This document shows, piece after piece, positions 53,473-62,210 of a DNA stretch of 64,000 nucleotides; position 1 is the stretch's first letter, and each line of letters begins with the position of its first letter. The translations under genes were made by a program, and so were the position numbers. The DNA comes from Candidatus Tectimicrobiota bacterium (GTDB lineage: Bacteria > JACPUC01). The stretch lies in contig JACPUC010000019.1 in NCBI GenBank assembly GCA_016192455.1, positions 124,001-188,000 on the forward strand, read 5' to 3'. A model generated the notes under the pieces. That model worked only from the letters and a program-made list of their open reading frames with translations. It was not told the origin of the DNA and searched no databases.

Positions 53473-54150
53473 ATGAAGGGCACCATGGTGAACATGCTCG
53501 CGGTCGTCGTGGGCAGCCTGCTCGGCCTGGCCGTCGGCAGCAAGCTCCCCGAGCGCCTGCGCCGGCTCCTCCTGCAGGTGCTTGGGCTCGGCACCCTTTT
53601 CCTCGGCTTCGATATGGGGACGAAGACCCAGCATTTCATGATCGTGCTCGGCTCGCTGCTCTGCGGCGGCATCGTCGGCGAGATCCTGAACTTCGAGCGC
53701 CGCCTCGAAGCTCTCGGGCAGTGGCTGCAGGCGCGCACCGGCTCCAGCTCCGGCACCTTTGTGGCCGGCTTCGTCACCGCCAGCCTGGTGTACTGCATCG
53801 GCGCCCTCACCATCGTCGGCTCCATCCAGGAAGGCATCAGCGGCGACCCTACCCTGCTCTACACGAAATCGCTCCTCGACGGCGCCGCCTCCGTGGCCTT
53901 CGCGGCCAGCCTTGGGCTTGGGGTCGCCTTCGCCGCCCTGACGGTTCTGGTGGTGCAGGGGCTGCTGACGCTGCTGGGAGCGCAGCTCCAATTCCTCCTC
54001 AACCCCGCCGTCCTAAACGAGCTGACCGCCACCGGCGGTCTCATGGTCGTGGGGGTCGGCCTTCTCCTTCTCGACGTCGTGCGCATCCCCGTTGCTAATC
54101 TCCTGCCGGCGCTGGTCTTCGCCGTCGTTTTCACCCTGCTCTTCACCTGA
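53473..54150 (+). CDS. DUF554 family membrane protein
   Basis: 225-residue integral membrane protein, the DUF554 (YdfK/YqgA) family, with about seven hydrophobic segments and hallmarks GSLLGLAVGSKLPERL, LGSLLCGGIVGEILNFE and VGSIQEGISGDPTLLYTKSLLDG. Function not known; a transport or channel role is likely. ATG 53473 follows GGAGAGG by ~7 bases; the longer frame from 53263 overlaps the tRNA-Gln promoter and is rejected. Stands alone; divergent from tRNA-Gln. Confidence 0.9.
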   Translation: MKGTMVNMLAVVVGSLLGLAVGSKLPERLRRLLLQVLGLGTLFLGFDMGTKTQHFMIVLGSLLCGGIVGEILNFERRLEALGQWLQARTGSSSGTFVAGFVTASLVYCIGALTIVGSIQEGISGDPTLLYTKSLLDGAASVAFAASLGLGVAFAALTVLVVQGLLTLLGAQLQFLLNPAVLNELTATGGLMVVGVGLLLLDVVRIPVANLLPALVFAVVFTLLFT

Positions 54151-54315
54151 CCATCGCCTGCCGACGACGAGGGACGTTCCTGCTGGGCCTTGTTTCCTCG
54201 CCTGCGCGACAGCGTAATTCGGCGCCGCGGCCGCCTTCTTGCGGCCTCTACCCTGTCCCCTTGCCTGCCGGGCGCCTCAACGAAGCAGCGACCGCCCCTC
54301 CAGCGGTGAAGAAAC

Positions 54316-54343
54316 TTGACTGAGCTGGGGGGGCTCCTATACT
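54316..54343 (+). promoter_or_regulatory. Sigma-70 promoter for the acetyltransferase-glycosyltransferase cluster
   Basis: TTGACT (54316-54321), 16-base spacer, TATACT (54338-54343): five of six in each box. It lies ~105 bases before the first gene of the 54.4-58.5 kb cluster and in the right direction. Confidence 0.65.
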
Positions 54344-54448
54344 TGTGACGGAGCTTCAGCGATCACGCAGCAGCCATGCTCCTGCGCGACTGTTGCACGG
54401 CAAACGAGAGAGGACTCTATTTAGAGACTTCACATCCGGTCGCCCTTC

Positions 54449-55012
54449 ATGAACGTTCCCATGCGGCGATTTCTGTTTTCGCGTGTGCGCTTGGTGCTCT
54501 ATGATGTTGACCTGGCCACGCCACCAAAGCTCCAGGAGGCGCGCCTCGAGGCGCGTTACGATATCCTCAGTGCCGCCACGCCGGAAAAGCATGCCGACCT
54601 CCTCGGCTACCTTGCCGCGCGAACAGTTGAGCAGCGCTTCGAGCGCGGCGAAGACTGTTACGTCGCCCATGTCCACGACAAGGTGGCAGCCTATGGATGG
54701 GTGAGCTACCGCGAAGCCGAGATCGGCGAGCTCAACAAGACGATGGTGGTAAAGCCGCGGGAGGCGTACCTCTACGATTTCGTCACGCGCCCGGAGTTTC
54801 GCGGCCAGAATTTCTATCCAGCGCTCTTGGGACGCATCCTGAAAGACCTGGAGAGACGCCGGTATCGCCGCGTGTACATCTTCGTCCTGCGCGAGAATGC
54901 AGCCTCGCGGCGTGGCGTGAGCAAGGCTGGTTTCCGCCAATTCCAGGTCGTCACCTGCCTGAAGATTCTGGGGTTCCGGTTCTACCTTGGCATGCCTGCG
55001 TTCTTTCGCTAG
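54449..55012 (+). CDS. GNAT-fold acetyltransferase-like protein
   Basis: 187 residues. The core resembles GNAT enzymes: YVAHVHDKVAAYGWVSY strand pair, then YLYDFVTRPEFRGQNFYPALL, which corresponds to the acetyl-CoA-binding R/Q-x-x-G-x-G/A loop (here RGQNFYP, not canonical), and ENAASRRGVSKAGF, the beta6-beta7 region. The substrate is not known. ATG 54449 or 54461 could be the start; neither has a strong ribosome site. First gene downstream of the promoter at 54316-54343 and of a set with a second GNAT, a glycosyltransferase and a deacetylase. Confidence 0.75.
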   Translation: MNVPMRRFLFSRVRLVLYDVDLATPPKLQEARLEARYDILSAATPEKHADLLGYLAARTVEQRFERGEDCYVAHVHDKVAAYGWVSYREAEIGELNKTMVVKPREAYLYDFVTRPEFRGQNFYPALLGRILKDLERRRYRRVYIFVLRENAASRRGVSKAGFRQFQVVTCLKILGFRFYLGMPAFFR

Positions 55013-55197
55013 CCACTGCTTGCATGGAGTTTTCCCCTGCTCGTCACAGCGCCTCAGGAAGGCGGGTAGAGAGCCGTCGCCCGGAGGTGCTGCTAGCGGC
55101 CGTCTCGACCCTTGCCGAGGGTGCAGGGGGGGACGGCCTGCGGGCTGCGTGCGGCGCAGCGGCGGGCGGCGCCTTCTCGTGGATCGCGGATGCTCCG

Positions 55198-56223
55198 ATG
55201 AACCTCCAGCTCCTGCGCAGCGAAGAAGAGTTCGTCGCCCTTCGCGAGGAGTGGAACGCACTCGCCCAGCAGGCCGCCACGCGCTCGGTTTTCCTCTCCT
55301 GGGAATGGCAGCACCTCTGGTGGCGGCATTTCGGCTCCGGCGCGCAACTTTGCCTGGTGGGAGCGCGGGACGCGGGCGGGCGTCTGCGCGGCCTGGCGCC
55401 GCTGCAGCAACGGCAGGGGGCCGACGGGCGCGCCGCGCTGCGCTTGCTGGGCGATAACGACATCTCCGATTACCTCGACCTCCTGGTGCGACCCGAGGAT
55501 GCGGCAGCCTTCGCCGAGGCCCTGCTTCCCTACCTGCTGCGAGAGCTCGGCGGCTGGCAGACGCTTGAGCTCGGCTGCCTGCCCGAGGGGGCCAGCGCCC
55601 GGCGGCTGCTGGGGCAGGCCGGGCGCAGCGAGGGGCTGAAGGGCGATGAGGCCGTCGAGACAACGAGCCCGATGCTCTCCCTGCCGGAGAGCTGGGAGGA
55701 GTACCTCGCCGCCCTGCCCTCCAAGACGCGCCACGAGCTGCGCCGCAAGCTGCGCAAGGCCGAGCGCGAGGGGCGCGCGAGCCTGCGCCTCATCCGCGAG
55801 CCCGCGGAGATGCCCCAGGCGCTCGACACCTTCTTCCTCCTCATGCAGAGGAGCCGCCCGGATAAAGCAGCCTTTCTCAATGAGCGCATGCAGCGGTTCT
55901 TCCGCGAAGCGGCGCTCACCCTGTGCGAGCGCGGCTGGCTTGAGCTGGTGGAGCTGCACTCCGGGTCGCTGCCGGTGGCGTCGCTCTATGTCTTCGATTT
56001 CGCCGGCACGCTGCACCTCTATAACTCGGGGTTCGAGCCGGCGCTGACGTCCCTCAGCCCTGGATTGGTCGTCATTGCCTACCACCTGCGCTCGGGCATT
56101 GAACGGGGACGCACCGGCTACGACTTCATGCGCGGCGATGAAGAGTACAAGTACCGCTTCGGCGCCACCGATACCCCGCTTTACCGCGTCTGCCTGGAAC
56201 GGTTGGGCAATCCCTCTCCGTAA
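55198..56223 (+). CDS. GNAT_6 (CelD/BcsL, FemAB-like) acyltransferase
   Basis: 341 residues, two GNAT-like halves as in the CelD/BcsL group. Seen: FLSWEWQHLWWRHFG near the start, LPSKTRHELRRKLRKAEREG in the centre, and GTLHLYNSGFEPALTSLSPG and RGDEEYKYRFGA near the end, the standard family landmarks. Such proteins modify polysaccharides or transfer amino acids or acyl groups to carbohydrate or peptide. ATG 55198 is chosen because similarity starts there (NLQLLRSEEEFVALREEW); the frame stays open upstream to 54697 across the preceding gene. Confidence 0.85.
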   Translation: MNLQLLRSEEEFVALREEWNALAQQAATRSVFLSWEWQHLWWRHFGSGAQLCLVGARDAGGRLRGLAPLQQRQGADGRAALRLLGDNDISDYLDLLVRPEDAAAFAEALLPYLLRELGGWQTLELGCLPEGASARRLLGQAGRSEGLKGDEAVETTSPMLSLPESWEEYLAALPSKTRHELRRKLRKAEREGRASLRLIREPAEMPQALDTFFLLMQRSRPDKAAFLNERMQRFFREAALTLCERGWLELVELHSGSLPVASLYVFDFAGTLHLYNSGFEPALTSLSPGLVVIAYHLRSGIERGRTGYDFMRGDEEYKYRFGATDTPLYRVCLERLGNPSP

Positions 56224-56333
56224 CCCGTCACCGACCGGGGGCCGGCGGCGGCGGCGCGATGGCGCGGCGCGGTGGCCGCGGCCTCCCCTTCACCGGGGCT
56301 GGCCCTCACTGTGGAACCTGGAGAGCGTCGGCC

Positions 56334-57629
56334 ATGAAGCGTGTGGCAATGCTCAGCCTGCACACCTCCCCGCTCGCCCCCCTGGGCGGGCGTGAGACAG
56401 GGGGGATGAACGTCTACGTGCGGGAGATCAGCCGCGAGCTCGGCCGACGCGGCTACGCCGTGGACATCTTCACCCGCCTGCAGGACTCCGCCACGCCGCG
56501 CATCCAGGCAGTATCAGAACTTGTGCGGGTGGTGAACCTGGAAGCCGGGCCGCGGCGCCGCTGCGCCAAGGAGCATCTGCGCCGCTACGTCGAGCCATTC
56601 ACCGAGGAGGTGCTGCGCTTTAGCGAGCGACATGCCCTCAGCTATCACCTGGTGCACGGGCATTACTGGCTTTCCGGCCTTGTCGGCCAGGTGCTCAGCG
56701 ACACCTGGCATGTCCCCTTCGTGCAGATGTTCCACACCCTGGCCGCCTTGAAGAATCACGTCGCCCGGGCGACCGGAGAGCGAGAGCCGCAGGAGCGCGA
56801 CCTCGGCGAGCGCCAGGTGATGGCCAGGGCCGATCGCATCGTCGCCGCCACCTATGCCGAAAAGGCCCAGCTCTCGTGGTTCTACGGCGTGCCCGCCGAG
56901 CGCGTCCGCGTCATCCCCTGCGGCGTCGACACGACGCGGTTCAGCCGCGCCGGCATCGCGGCGCAACCGCCGGTGCGCCTGCCGGGAAAGCAGAACCTCC
57001 TGTTTGTCGGGCGGATCGAGCGGATCAAGGGGCTGGAGGTGCTGCTGCGCGCGCTCGCCGAGCTGACCACCCGGCGCGCCGCGGAGCAGGGTGGGGAGGT
57101 GGCGTCTCCCGTGCACCTCGTGCTCATCGGCGGGGAGAGCCAGGCAGGGCCGGGGACAGACTCAGGAGGGCGGATTGCCGAGAAGAGCCGCCTCCTCAGG
57201 TTGGCCTCCTGCCTGGGCATCGCTCATCAGGTGAGCTTCCTTGGACCACAACCGCAGCACCGCTTGCCGGCATACTATGCGGCCGCCGATGTGGTGGTCA
57301 TGCCGTCGTACTACGAATCGTTCGGCCTGGTCGCCCTGGAAGCGCTGGCGTGTGGGACGCCGGTGGTCGCCTCAAAAGTGGGAGGCCTGCCGCATGCCAT
57401 CGAGGATGGCGCCACCGGCTACCTCGTGCCGCCGGGAAATGTGGCGCAGTTGCGCGCCCGGCTCGAGAAACTCCTCGATGATCAGCGGCTGCGGCGGTGC
57501 TTCGGCCTGCGCGGCGCCATGGCGGTCCGCAAGTTCGCCTGGCCGCGCATCGCCCAGCAGGTGCAGGCAACCTACGCCGAACTCGTGGAAGGCCGCAGCG
57601 CGGTCAGCCGCGAATGGACGGTTCCGTAA
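56334..57629 (+). CDS. Family 4 glycosyltransferase, MshA-like
   Basis: 432-residue GT-B enzyme. The N-terminus MLSLHTSPLAPLGG and GGMNVYVREISRELGRRG, then HGHYWLSGLVGQVLSD and HTLAALKNH are close to MshA (N-acetylglucosaminyl-inositol-phosphate synthase of mycothiol synthesis) and to sucrose synthase-like enzymes. The C-terminal EX7E motif is ESFGLVALE. GGAGAG lies ~9 bases before ATG 56334. It is followed on the same strand by a PIG-L deacetylase, which parallels MshA/MshB and BshA/BshB pairs. The acceptor sugar or polyol is not known, and an exopolysaccharide role is an alternative. Confidence 0.88.
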   Translation: MKRVAMLSLHTSPLAPLGGRETGGMNVYVREISRELGRRGYAVDIFTRLQDSATPRIQAVSELVRVVNLEAGPRRRCAKEHLRRYVEPFTEEVLRFSERHALSYHLVHGHYWLSGLVGQVLSDTWHVPFVQMFHTLAALKNHVARATGEREPQERDLGERQVMARADRIVAATYAEKAQLSWFYGVPAERVRVIPCGVDTTRFSRAGIAAQPPVRLPGKQNLLFVGRIERIKGLEVLLRALAELTTRRAAEQGGEVASPVHLVLIGGESQAGPGTDSGGRIAEKSRLLRLASCLGIAHQVSFLGPQPQHRLPAYYAAADVVVMPSYYESFGLVALEALACGTPVVASKVGGLPHAIEDGATGYLVPPGNVAQLRARLEKLLDDQRLRRCFGLRGAMAVRKFAWPRIAQQVQATYAELVEGRSAVSREWTVP

Positions 57630-57766
57630 GCCCTCCCGCAATGCCACCCCCATCTTCAGGCGCCTGGCGGTTCCAGCGTCGAAGCCGTAGAGGCAACGGC
57701 CGCACGGCAGGTCGCTGACCGCGGCGCCATGCCCAGGGATCACGACAAGTGAGTACGAGGGATTTT

Positions 57767-58459
57767 ATGAGTCAGTTTCCTGACATCGCACGCGCCATGC
57801 TGGTATTCGCCCATCCCGACGATGCTGATCTCTCGGCGGGCGGCACGGTGGCCAAGTGGACGAGAGCCGGCGTCGAGGTCGCCTACGTGATCTGCACCAG
57901 CGGCCAGCGCGGCAGCAAGGACCCCACCATGACCCCCTCGCGCCTGGCTGAGATTCGTGAGGCCGAACAGCTCGATGTGGCCCGGTACCTGGGGGTGAAG
58001 AAAACGATCTTCTTGCGCCATATGGATGGCGAGCTCGAGGCGACGAAGGCGTTCCGGGGCGAGATCGCCATGCTCATCCGCCGCTACACGCCGGATGTGA
58101 TCGTCACCCACGATCCCTGGATGCTCTACCAGCTCCACCCCGACCATCGCGCCGTCGGCATCACCACCGTGGATGCCGTGGTGGCGGCGCGGGATCACCT
58201 CTACCTGCTCGATCAGGCGGAGATCGGTCTGCCGCCCCATCAACCCAAGGAGCTGCTGTTGGCCCGCGCCGAAAAGCCTGATTACGTGGTGGATATCAGC
58301 GATACGATGGAGCTGAAGATCGAGGCGGTGTCGCGCCACCACAGCCAGCTCGACCATGTGCCAGGCTGGCGGGAGCGCGTGCGGGAGCTGGCGGCCAGCC
58401 GCGGCAGCGCCGAAGGGTTTACCTACGCCGAGACGTACAAGCGCATTCAGTTTCGCTGA
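57767..58459 (+). CDS. PIG-L (LmbE-like) zinc deacetylase
   Basis: 230 residues. Metal ligands of the PIG-L fold: AHPDD at 15-19 (H16, D19) and HPDH (H127). Removes N-acetyl groups from GlcNAc conjugates in known members (MshB, BshB, PIG-L). ATG 57767 is 5 bases after GAGGG; the GTG at 57749 precedes the ribosome site and is rejected. It lies 137 bases after the MshA-like gene. Together they could make and deacetylate a GlcNAc-polyol or GlcNAc-acid conjugate. Confidence 0.92.
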   Translation: MSQFPDIARAMLVFAHPDDADLSAGGTVAKWTRAGVEVAYVICTSGQRGSKDPTMTPSRLAEIREAEQLDVARYLGVKKTIFLRHMDGELEATKAFRGEIAMLIRRYTPDVIVTHDPWMLYQLHPDHRAVGITTVDAVVAARDHLYLLDQAEIGLPPHQPKELLLARAEKPDYVVDISDTMELKIEAVSRHHSQLDHVPGWRERVRELAASRGSAEGFTYAETYKRIQFR

Positions 58460-58818
58460 GGAGTGCTCTTCCCCCTCCCGCCGCCGGGGGAGCACAGGAC
58501 GGCGCGGCGGCTCCGACGCGGCGGGGCGCCAGGGAGCCTCGCGGCAGATGGGGTGAAGCGGTTCGCAGCCTGCGGCTGGTTGAGGGATGCGGCGCGCCGC
58601 GGCCGCGGTTCGGGGTGGAGAAAATGCGGCGCCTTCCTTCAACACGCAAGGGGAGCTGAGGACCTCAGCACCCCTCGACGCTACCCCGCTGACGTGACGG
58701 CGGGCGCCGGCGCGGCGCCAAGGCAGCGCGGCGCCTCGCGGTGGGCTGAGGTCCCGCGACCTCTGCGCTCACCCGCGGCCCGGCAGGCAAGCCGGCCGGC
58801 AGAATCAGTCCCACCTGC
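58460..58818. other. Spacer between convergent PIG-L and flgM genes
   Basis: 359 GC-rich bases between converging genes. No gene, no T-run terminator and no repeat that I can support. Confidence 0.5.
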
Positions 58819-59157
58819 TCAGACTGGCGGTTCGTCCGGCGGCAGGTGAAGCTCTTCGGCCAGGAGCTTTTCAGCCACCTTGCGGCTGTCGACCGCGTAG
58901 GTGCCTGCCTTGATCCTGGCCTTCAGCTCCGCCACCTTCTCGTCGCGCACGTCCGGTGCTGCCAGCGCCAGTTCCCGAACCTGCTGGATCTGCCGTGCCT
59001 GCCCGGAGATCGCCACCGAGTCCCCTTGCGGCGGCACGCCCTCGGTCGGGGGCTTGGACTGTGCCGCTTTCCCCACGTCAACGGTTCGCGAAGCGGCGCT
59101 GGCCAGCCGTGCTGCATCCTTCCTGAAGTCGTTGCCTTCAAGTCCAGAGACACGCAT
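58819..59157 (-). CDS. flgM: Anti-sigma-28 factor FlgM
   Basis: 112-residue FlgM: the C-terminal sigma-binding part reads DSVAISGQARQIQ, then APDVRDEKVAELKARIKAG and TYAVDSRKVAEKLL, the family signature. FlgM holds FliA inactive until the hook-basal body is complete. N-terminal ~45 residues are polar and likely disordered. A promoter with a FliA pattern lies 70 bases upstream, so it is probably auto-controlled. No other flagellar gene is in the window, but FlgM implies flagellar motility in this organism. Confidence 0.92.
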   Translation of the reverse strand: MRVSGLEGNDFRKDAARLASAASRTVDVGKAAQSKPPTEGVPPQGDSVAISGQARQIQQVRELALAAPDVRDEKVAELKARIKAGTYAVDSRKVAEKLLAEELHLPPDEPPV

Positions 59158-59223
59158 CGAGCGTCATCTCCCCTGTCGCATCACCTGCGACGACAGCGAT
59201 CCATACTCTTCCCGTCACCAATC

Positions 59224-59250
59224 ATATCGGACGGCCGCGCCGATACTTTA
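59224..59250 (-). promoter_or_regulatory. FliA (sigma-28)-type promoter of flgM
   Basis: Minus strand TAAA (59250-59247), 15-base spacer, TCCGATAT (59231-59224); the sigma-28 consensus is TAAA-N15-GCCGATAA, six of eight in the second box. Confidence 0.6.
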
Positions 59251-59607
59251 GCATAAAGTGCGGCTTTCTTGACAGTACCGGGAGACACAGCAAGAGTCGC
59301 GCACGATGTCGCACTGCCTGCCCCTGGTCGATCCCGGCAGGGCGAGCACGTGGTGCGATGCGGCGCCGCGCTCGAGACCTCCGGCGTGGCAGACGAGCGC
59401 ATGCCGGGCCGCCGAACCCGAAAGCCGGCTGGCGGCTCCCTTCACTTACTGAGGCAGCAATTGTCGTACCAACCTCGCCACTCGGCCAGCGACAACCGAC
59501 TATTCGCCCCCTTGCCCCATCACGCTGAGGCGAGCCCCGGAGCCGCACCTGCAGCGGATGCCCCCGCGGACGCCTGGCCAGAAGGCCGCGCCGGCCGCGT
59601 TGCCGCG

Positions 59608-59636
59608 TTGACATCTCCCCGCGACTGCCCTAAGGT
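59608..59636 (+). promoter_or_regulatory. Possible sigma-70 promoter for the zinc-ribbon gene
   Basis: Perfect TTGACA (59608-59613), 17-base spacer, TAAGGT (59631-59636; only three of six). About 145 bases before the start. Confidence 0.4.
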
Positions 59637-59781
59637 TCTCTATGCAGAGGGGAAAAAGGTGCGGGCACGAACTTTGCTCGCCGAAGGTGGAGTGGCGGAG
59701 GCGTGTCCGACCGCGGCGACGGGCAGGAGGTTTTTGCCCGCGCTGTTATGAAACCACCGTACTCCTGGGCATGCGCGCACC

Positions 59782-61074
59782 ATGAAGTGTCCGAAATGCG
59801 GCTATGTGAGCTTCAACTATCTCGATGCGTGCAAGAAGTGTGGCACGGATTTAGTCAGCTTCAAGCATGAGAAGCACCTCGACCTGCCGGCTCCTAGACA
59901 CCTGAACATCGTGCTCGGTCCCGGCGGCCTGAACGGCGCGCGGCTGCACATGGACCAGGAGGATGCCGAGAGCCTCCTGACAGCCGACGAGGTGCTCGAG
60001 GATGAGGCGGAGGCCGCGCCGGCAGCAGACGCGGAGGGGGAGGAACACGAAATCGGCGCTGCCCCGCCCAGCGCGCCCTCTGGAAGAGGCCCTGCCGTTG
60101 AGGACGAGATCGATCTGCCTCTGCGGCCCGCTCCCGAGCCGCCGGAGGCGGCCGAGCAGGCGGAGCTTGAGGAGGCCCTGCGAATACCCCCATTTGCGGC
60201 AGAGGAGGAACCGCTGCTCGAACCGGTCGAGCTTCCACCGTCGCTCGACCGGCGAGGCAGGCCGGTAACGGACGAGCCGGAGCCTACTGGTGAACCCCTG
60301 GGACGCGCCGAGGGCGCCCTGGCCGAAGAGGAGGCCTTGGAAGAGATTGAGTTCGAACCCGCCCATTCGGCCGTGGATGAGACCTCCATCACGCAAACCC
60401 CGGAACCTCCGCCGATGCAGTCCGACCCGCGCCTGGTGGAGGAGCTCGACTTTGATCTGACGGGGATGACCAACCTTGCGGAGTCCGACCGGCGCGGGGC
60501 TGCCGAGGCCCCCCCCTCACCGCTGACCGAGAGCGGCGAACTGGAAGAGATCACCTTCGAGTCGAGCGCGGGATTAGGACGCGGTGCGGAAAAAGTTGCC
60601 TCACCACCCCCCGCGCCACCCGAGCCTCGGGTTCCCGGCTCCCGGAGCGAAGACGCTGCGAGGGAGCGTCCTGCGCAGAGCGGACGCCGCGCCCCGGCGG
60701 GTGTCGGCAAAGCCAGCAAAGGTGAGAAGGGCGCCGCCCCGTTCGCCGCCCCTGCTCTCCCGCCGCCACCGGCGCGGGATCGGTTGCGCCAGGCAGAGCG
60801 TGCGCACCCCCCCGCCGCGGATGAAGAGGTCGTCCTCGACACCGACATCGAGCCGCCGCACGGCGGCGACGCACCACGCCCTGCAACGTCCGAAGAAGAT
60901 GAGGCCCCGCTTGATGCCGACCTGGAGCTGCAATTCCTCCCCGACGAGATGGGTGCCTCCGAGTCCGGCGCGGAGGCAGGGCGGCGAGCGGCCGGGGGCG
61001 AGAGCAAAGTGGACGAGCCTGAGAAGCTGCTGGAGGAGTTTGACCTATCATTTGAGGACGAGGAGGAACGCTAG
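59782..61074 (+). CDS. Zinc-ribbon protein with long acidic disordered tail
   Basis: 430 residues. Residues 1-25 form a zinc ribbon with two CxxC pairs (MKCPKCGYVSFNYLDACKKC), and the remaining ~380 are Glu/Pro/Ala-rich with no predicted fold. Short recurring acidic boxes such as LEEIEFEPA, LEEITFESS, VEELDFDLT and LEEFDLSFE suggest repeated binding motifs for one partner. Function unknown; such proteins recur in uncultured GC-rich lineages. Divergent from flgM and first of a set ending in rimI and the GGDEF gene. Confidence 0.8.
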   Translation: MKCPKCGYVSFNYLDACKKCGTDLVSFKHEKHLDLPAPRHLNIVLGPGGLNGARLHMDQEDAESLLTADEVLEDEAEAAPAADAEGEEHEIGAAPPSAPSGRGPAVEDEIDLPLRPAPEPPEAAEQAELEEALRIPPFAAEEEPLLEPVELPPSLDRRGRPVTDEPEPTGEPLGRAEGALAEEEALEEIEFEPAHSAVDETSITQTPEPPPMQSDPRLVEELDFDLTGMTNLAESDRRGAAEAPPSPLTESGELEEITFESSAGLGRGAEKVASPPPAPPEPRVPGSRSEDAARERPAQSGRRAPAGVGKASKGEKGAAPFAAPALPPPPARDRLRQAERAHPPAADEEVVLDTDIEPPHGGDAPRPATSEEDEAPLDADLELQFLPDEMGASESGAEAGRRAAGGESKVDEPEKLLEEFDLSFEDEEER

Positions 61075-61354
61075 GTTGCGCCGGGCACACCTCTCGGCGG
61101 GCGCCGGGTTGCCTGCGCCCCCCCTGCGCGGGGGTGCTGCCCGGGTAATGGGAGGCGAGGGTTCCGCTCGCAAGAGAGAGTGGGTTCCGGAAGGTGGGGA
61201 CTACCCTGAGGCGGCCGCGCTCTCACAACGCAACGTGCCAAAAGGAGTCAGTAGGGAGTGCGGAGTTTTCCTTTGCCGCGCTCAGCAAGCTATGGTAGAG
61301 TTCGGGAGGAAGCCAACCTCTTCGGCTCCAGAGTTTTCGAAAGGAACGTACGGC

Positions 61355-61723
61355 GTGAATAATAAGCTTTCTCCCAAGGATTTCGAGAAGCTGTCGGAGG
61401 TGGTCACGAAAGCGATTGCCGAATCCCCCCAGGTTCGACGGGTGCTCCGCCGGCTGAAGAAGGACGCCGACTTTGATTTCGACCGTTGCCTCGCCATCGT
61501 GCTGAAAGTCCAGCCGAAGGAGTCAGCCAAGAAGAGCACGAGCAAGAACCCCAGGTCGACTCGGAAGCGCGGCTCCCAGGCACAGCAGCGGCATGCCCCG
61601 TTGCAGTACATCGACGGCTGCCGCTTGACTGAGAACGAGGTCAACTTCGAGGAGTACTGCCGCGAGCGATTCGATTCAAAGCACTGGCTGCGCACTCACG
61701 GGATGCGCCTCGAGCCAGAGTAG
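61355..61723 (+). CDS. Small hypothetical protein, 122 residues
   Basis: Not recognised. GTG 61355 has AAAGGAA ~9 bases before it; an in-frame ATG at 61292 has none. The N-terminal half is helical (KLSPKDFEKLSEVVTKAIAE, VRRVLRRLKKDADFDFDRCL), the middle is Lys/Ser/Arg-rich (KESAKKSTSKNPRSTRKRGS), and the end (VNFEEYCRERFDSKHWLR) is again structured. Basic linker suggests nucleic-acid contact, but nothing proves it. Same strand as neighbours. Confidence 0.65.
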   Translation: MNNKLSPKDFEKLSEVVTKAIAESPQVRRVLRRLKKDADFDFDRCLAIVLKVQPKESAKKSTSKNPRSTRKRGSQAQQRHAPLQYIDGCRLTENEVNFEEYCRERFDSKHWLRTHGMRLEPE

Positions 61724-61848
61724 GCGCCGCTGCTCCGGGGGCGTGCGCCCCGTGTCCCGTGTTGGGTCTCGCGGTGGGAGGTCGGCGCAGAACCCTGAGG
61801 AAGGAGTCCCTGCGAACCCGCCATCGCGCCTTGGCGGAGAGGTTCGTG

Positions 61849-62142
61849 GTGAAGCTGAGCAAGTCAAACGCGCCGGCGATCCTGACGGAGCTTGAGGAGT
61901 TGGCGGCAAAGCTGTGCATCACCGTCCGCTATGTCACCTTTCAGAAGGGCGACGTTCCAGTGCGCAGCGGCTCCTGCCGCGTGCGCAGCGAACCCTTCAT
62001 CATCATTGACCGCAAGCTCAGCCCTGTGGAGCGCGCCGAAGTGCTGGTGGTCGAGCTGGCGAAGTATCCCCTGGAGAGCCACTACCTCCCACCCCGCTGT
62101 CGCACGCTCCTGGAGAGCACCCGACCTCTCCAGCCAGCCTAA
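61849..62142 (+). CDS. Small conserved-looking hypothetical protein, 97 residues
   Basis: Not recognised as a named family. From GTG 61849 (GGAGAGG 6 bases before) the product has a helix (APAILTELEELAAKL), two strands (ITVRYVTFQKGDV, CRVRSEPFIIIDRKL), a helix (SPVERAEVLVVELAKYPL) and the end YLPPRCRTLLE. The compact alpha/beta layout and the IIIDRKLSPVERAEVL segment look conserved. GTG 61846 is an alternative; the frame is open up to 61759. Lies 68 bases before rimI. Confidence 0.65.
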   Translation: MKLSKSNAPAILTELEELAAKLCITVRYVTFQKGDVPVRSGSCRVRSEPFIIIDRKLSPVERAEVLVVELAKYPLESHYLPPRCRTLLESTRPLQPA

Positions 62143-62210
62143 GTAATCGCCGTGGACGTGGGTGCCGCTTGCCGCAGCCTCCCGCGACGGGTTGCTGAAG
62201 GTGGTGGGTA

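Larger units (their letters stand above)
59158..59781. other. Divergent spacer between flgM and zinc-ribbon gene
   Basis: About 620 bases. Holds the flgM promoter (59224-59250) and a plus-strand promoter candidate (59608-59636). A frame at 59269-59751 (+) has no family features and spans the promoter, so it is not called. Confidence 0.5.

Noticed and set aside
54449-55012. MshD as the identity of the first GNAT protein
   Set aside because: MshD has two GNAT domains and about 300 residues; this is a single 187-residue domain without its signature.
59269-59751. 160-codon plus-strand frame between flgM and the zinc-ribbon gene
   Set aside because: No family features, no ribosome site, and it covers a promoter-like sequence.
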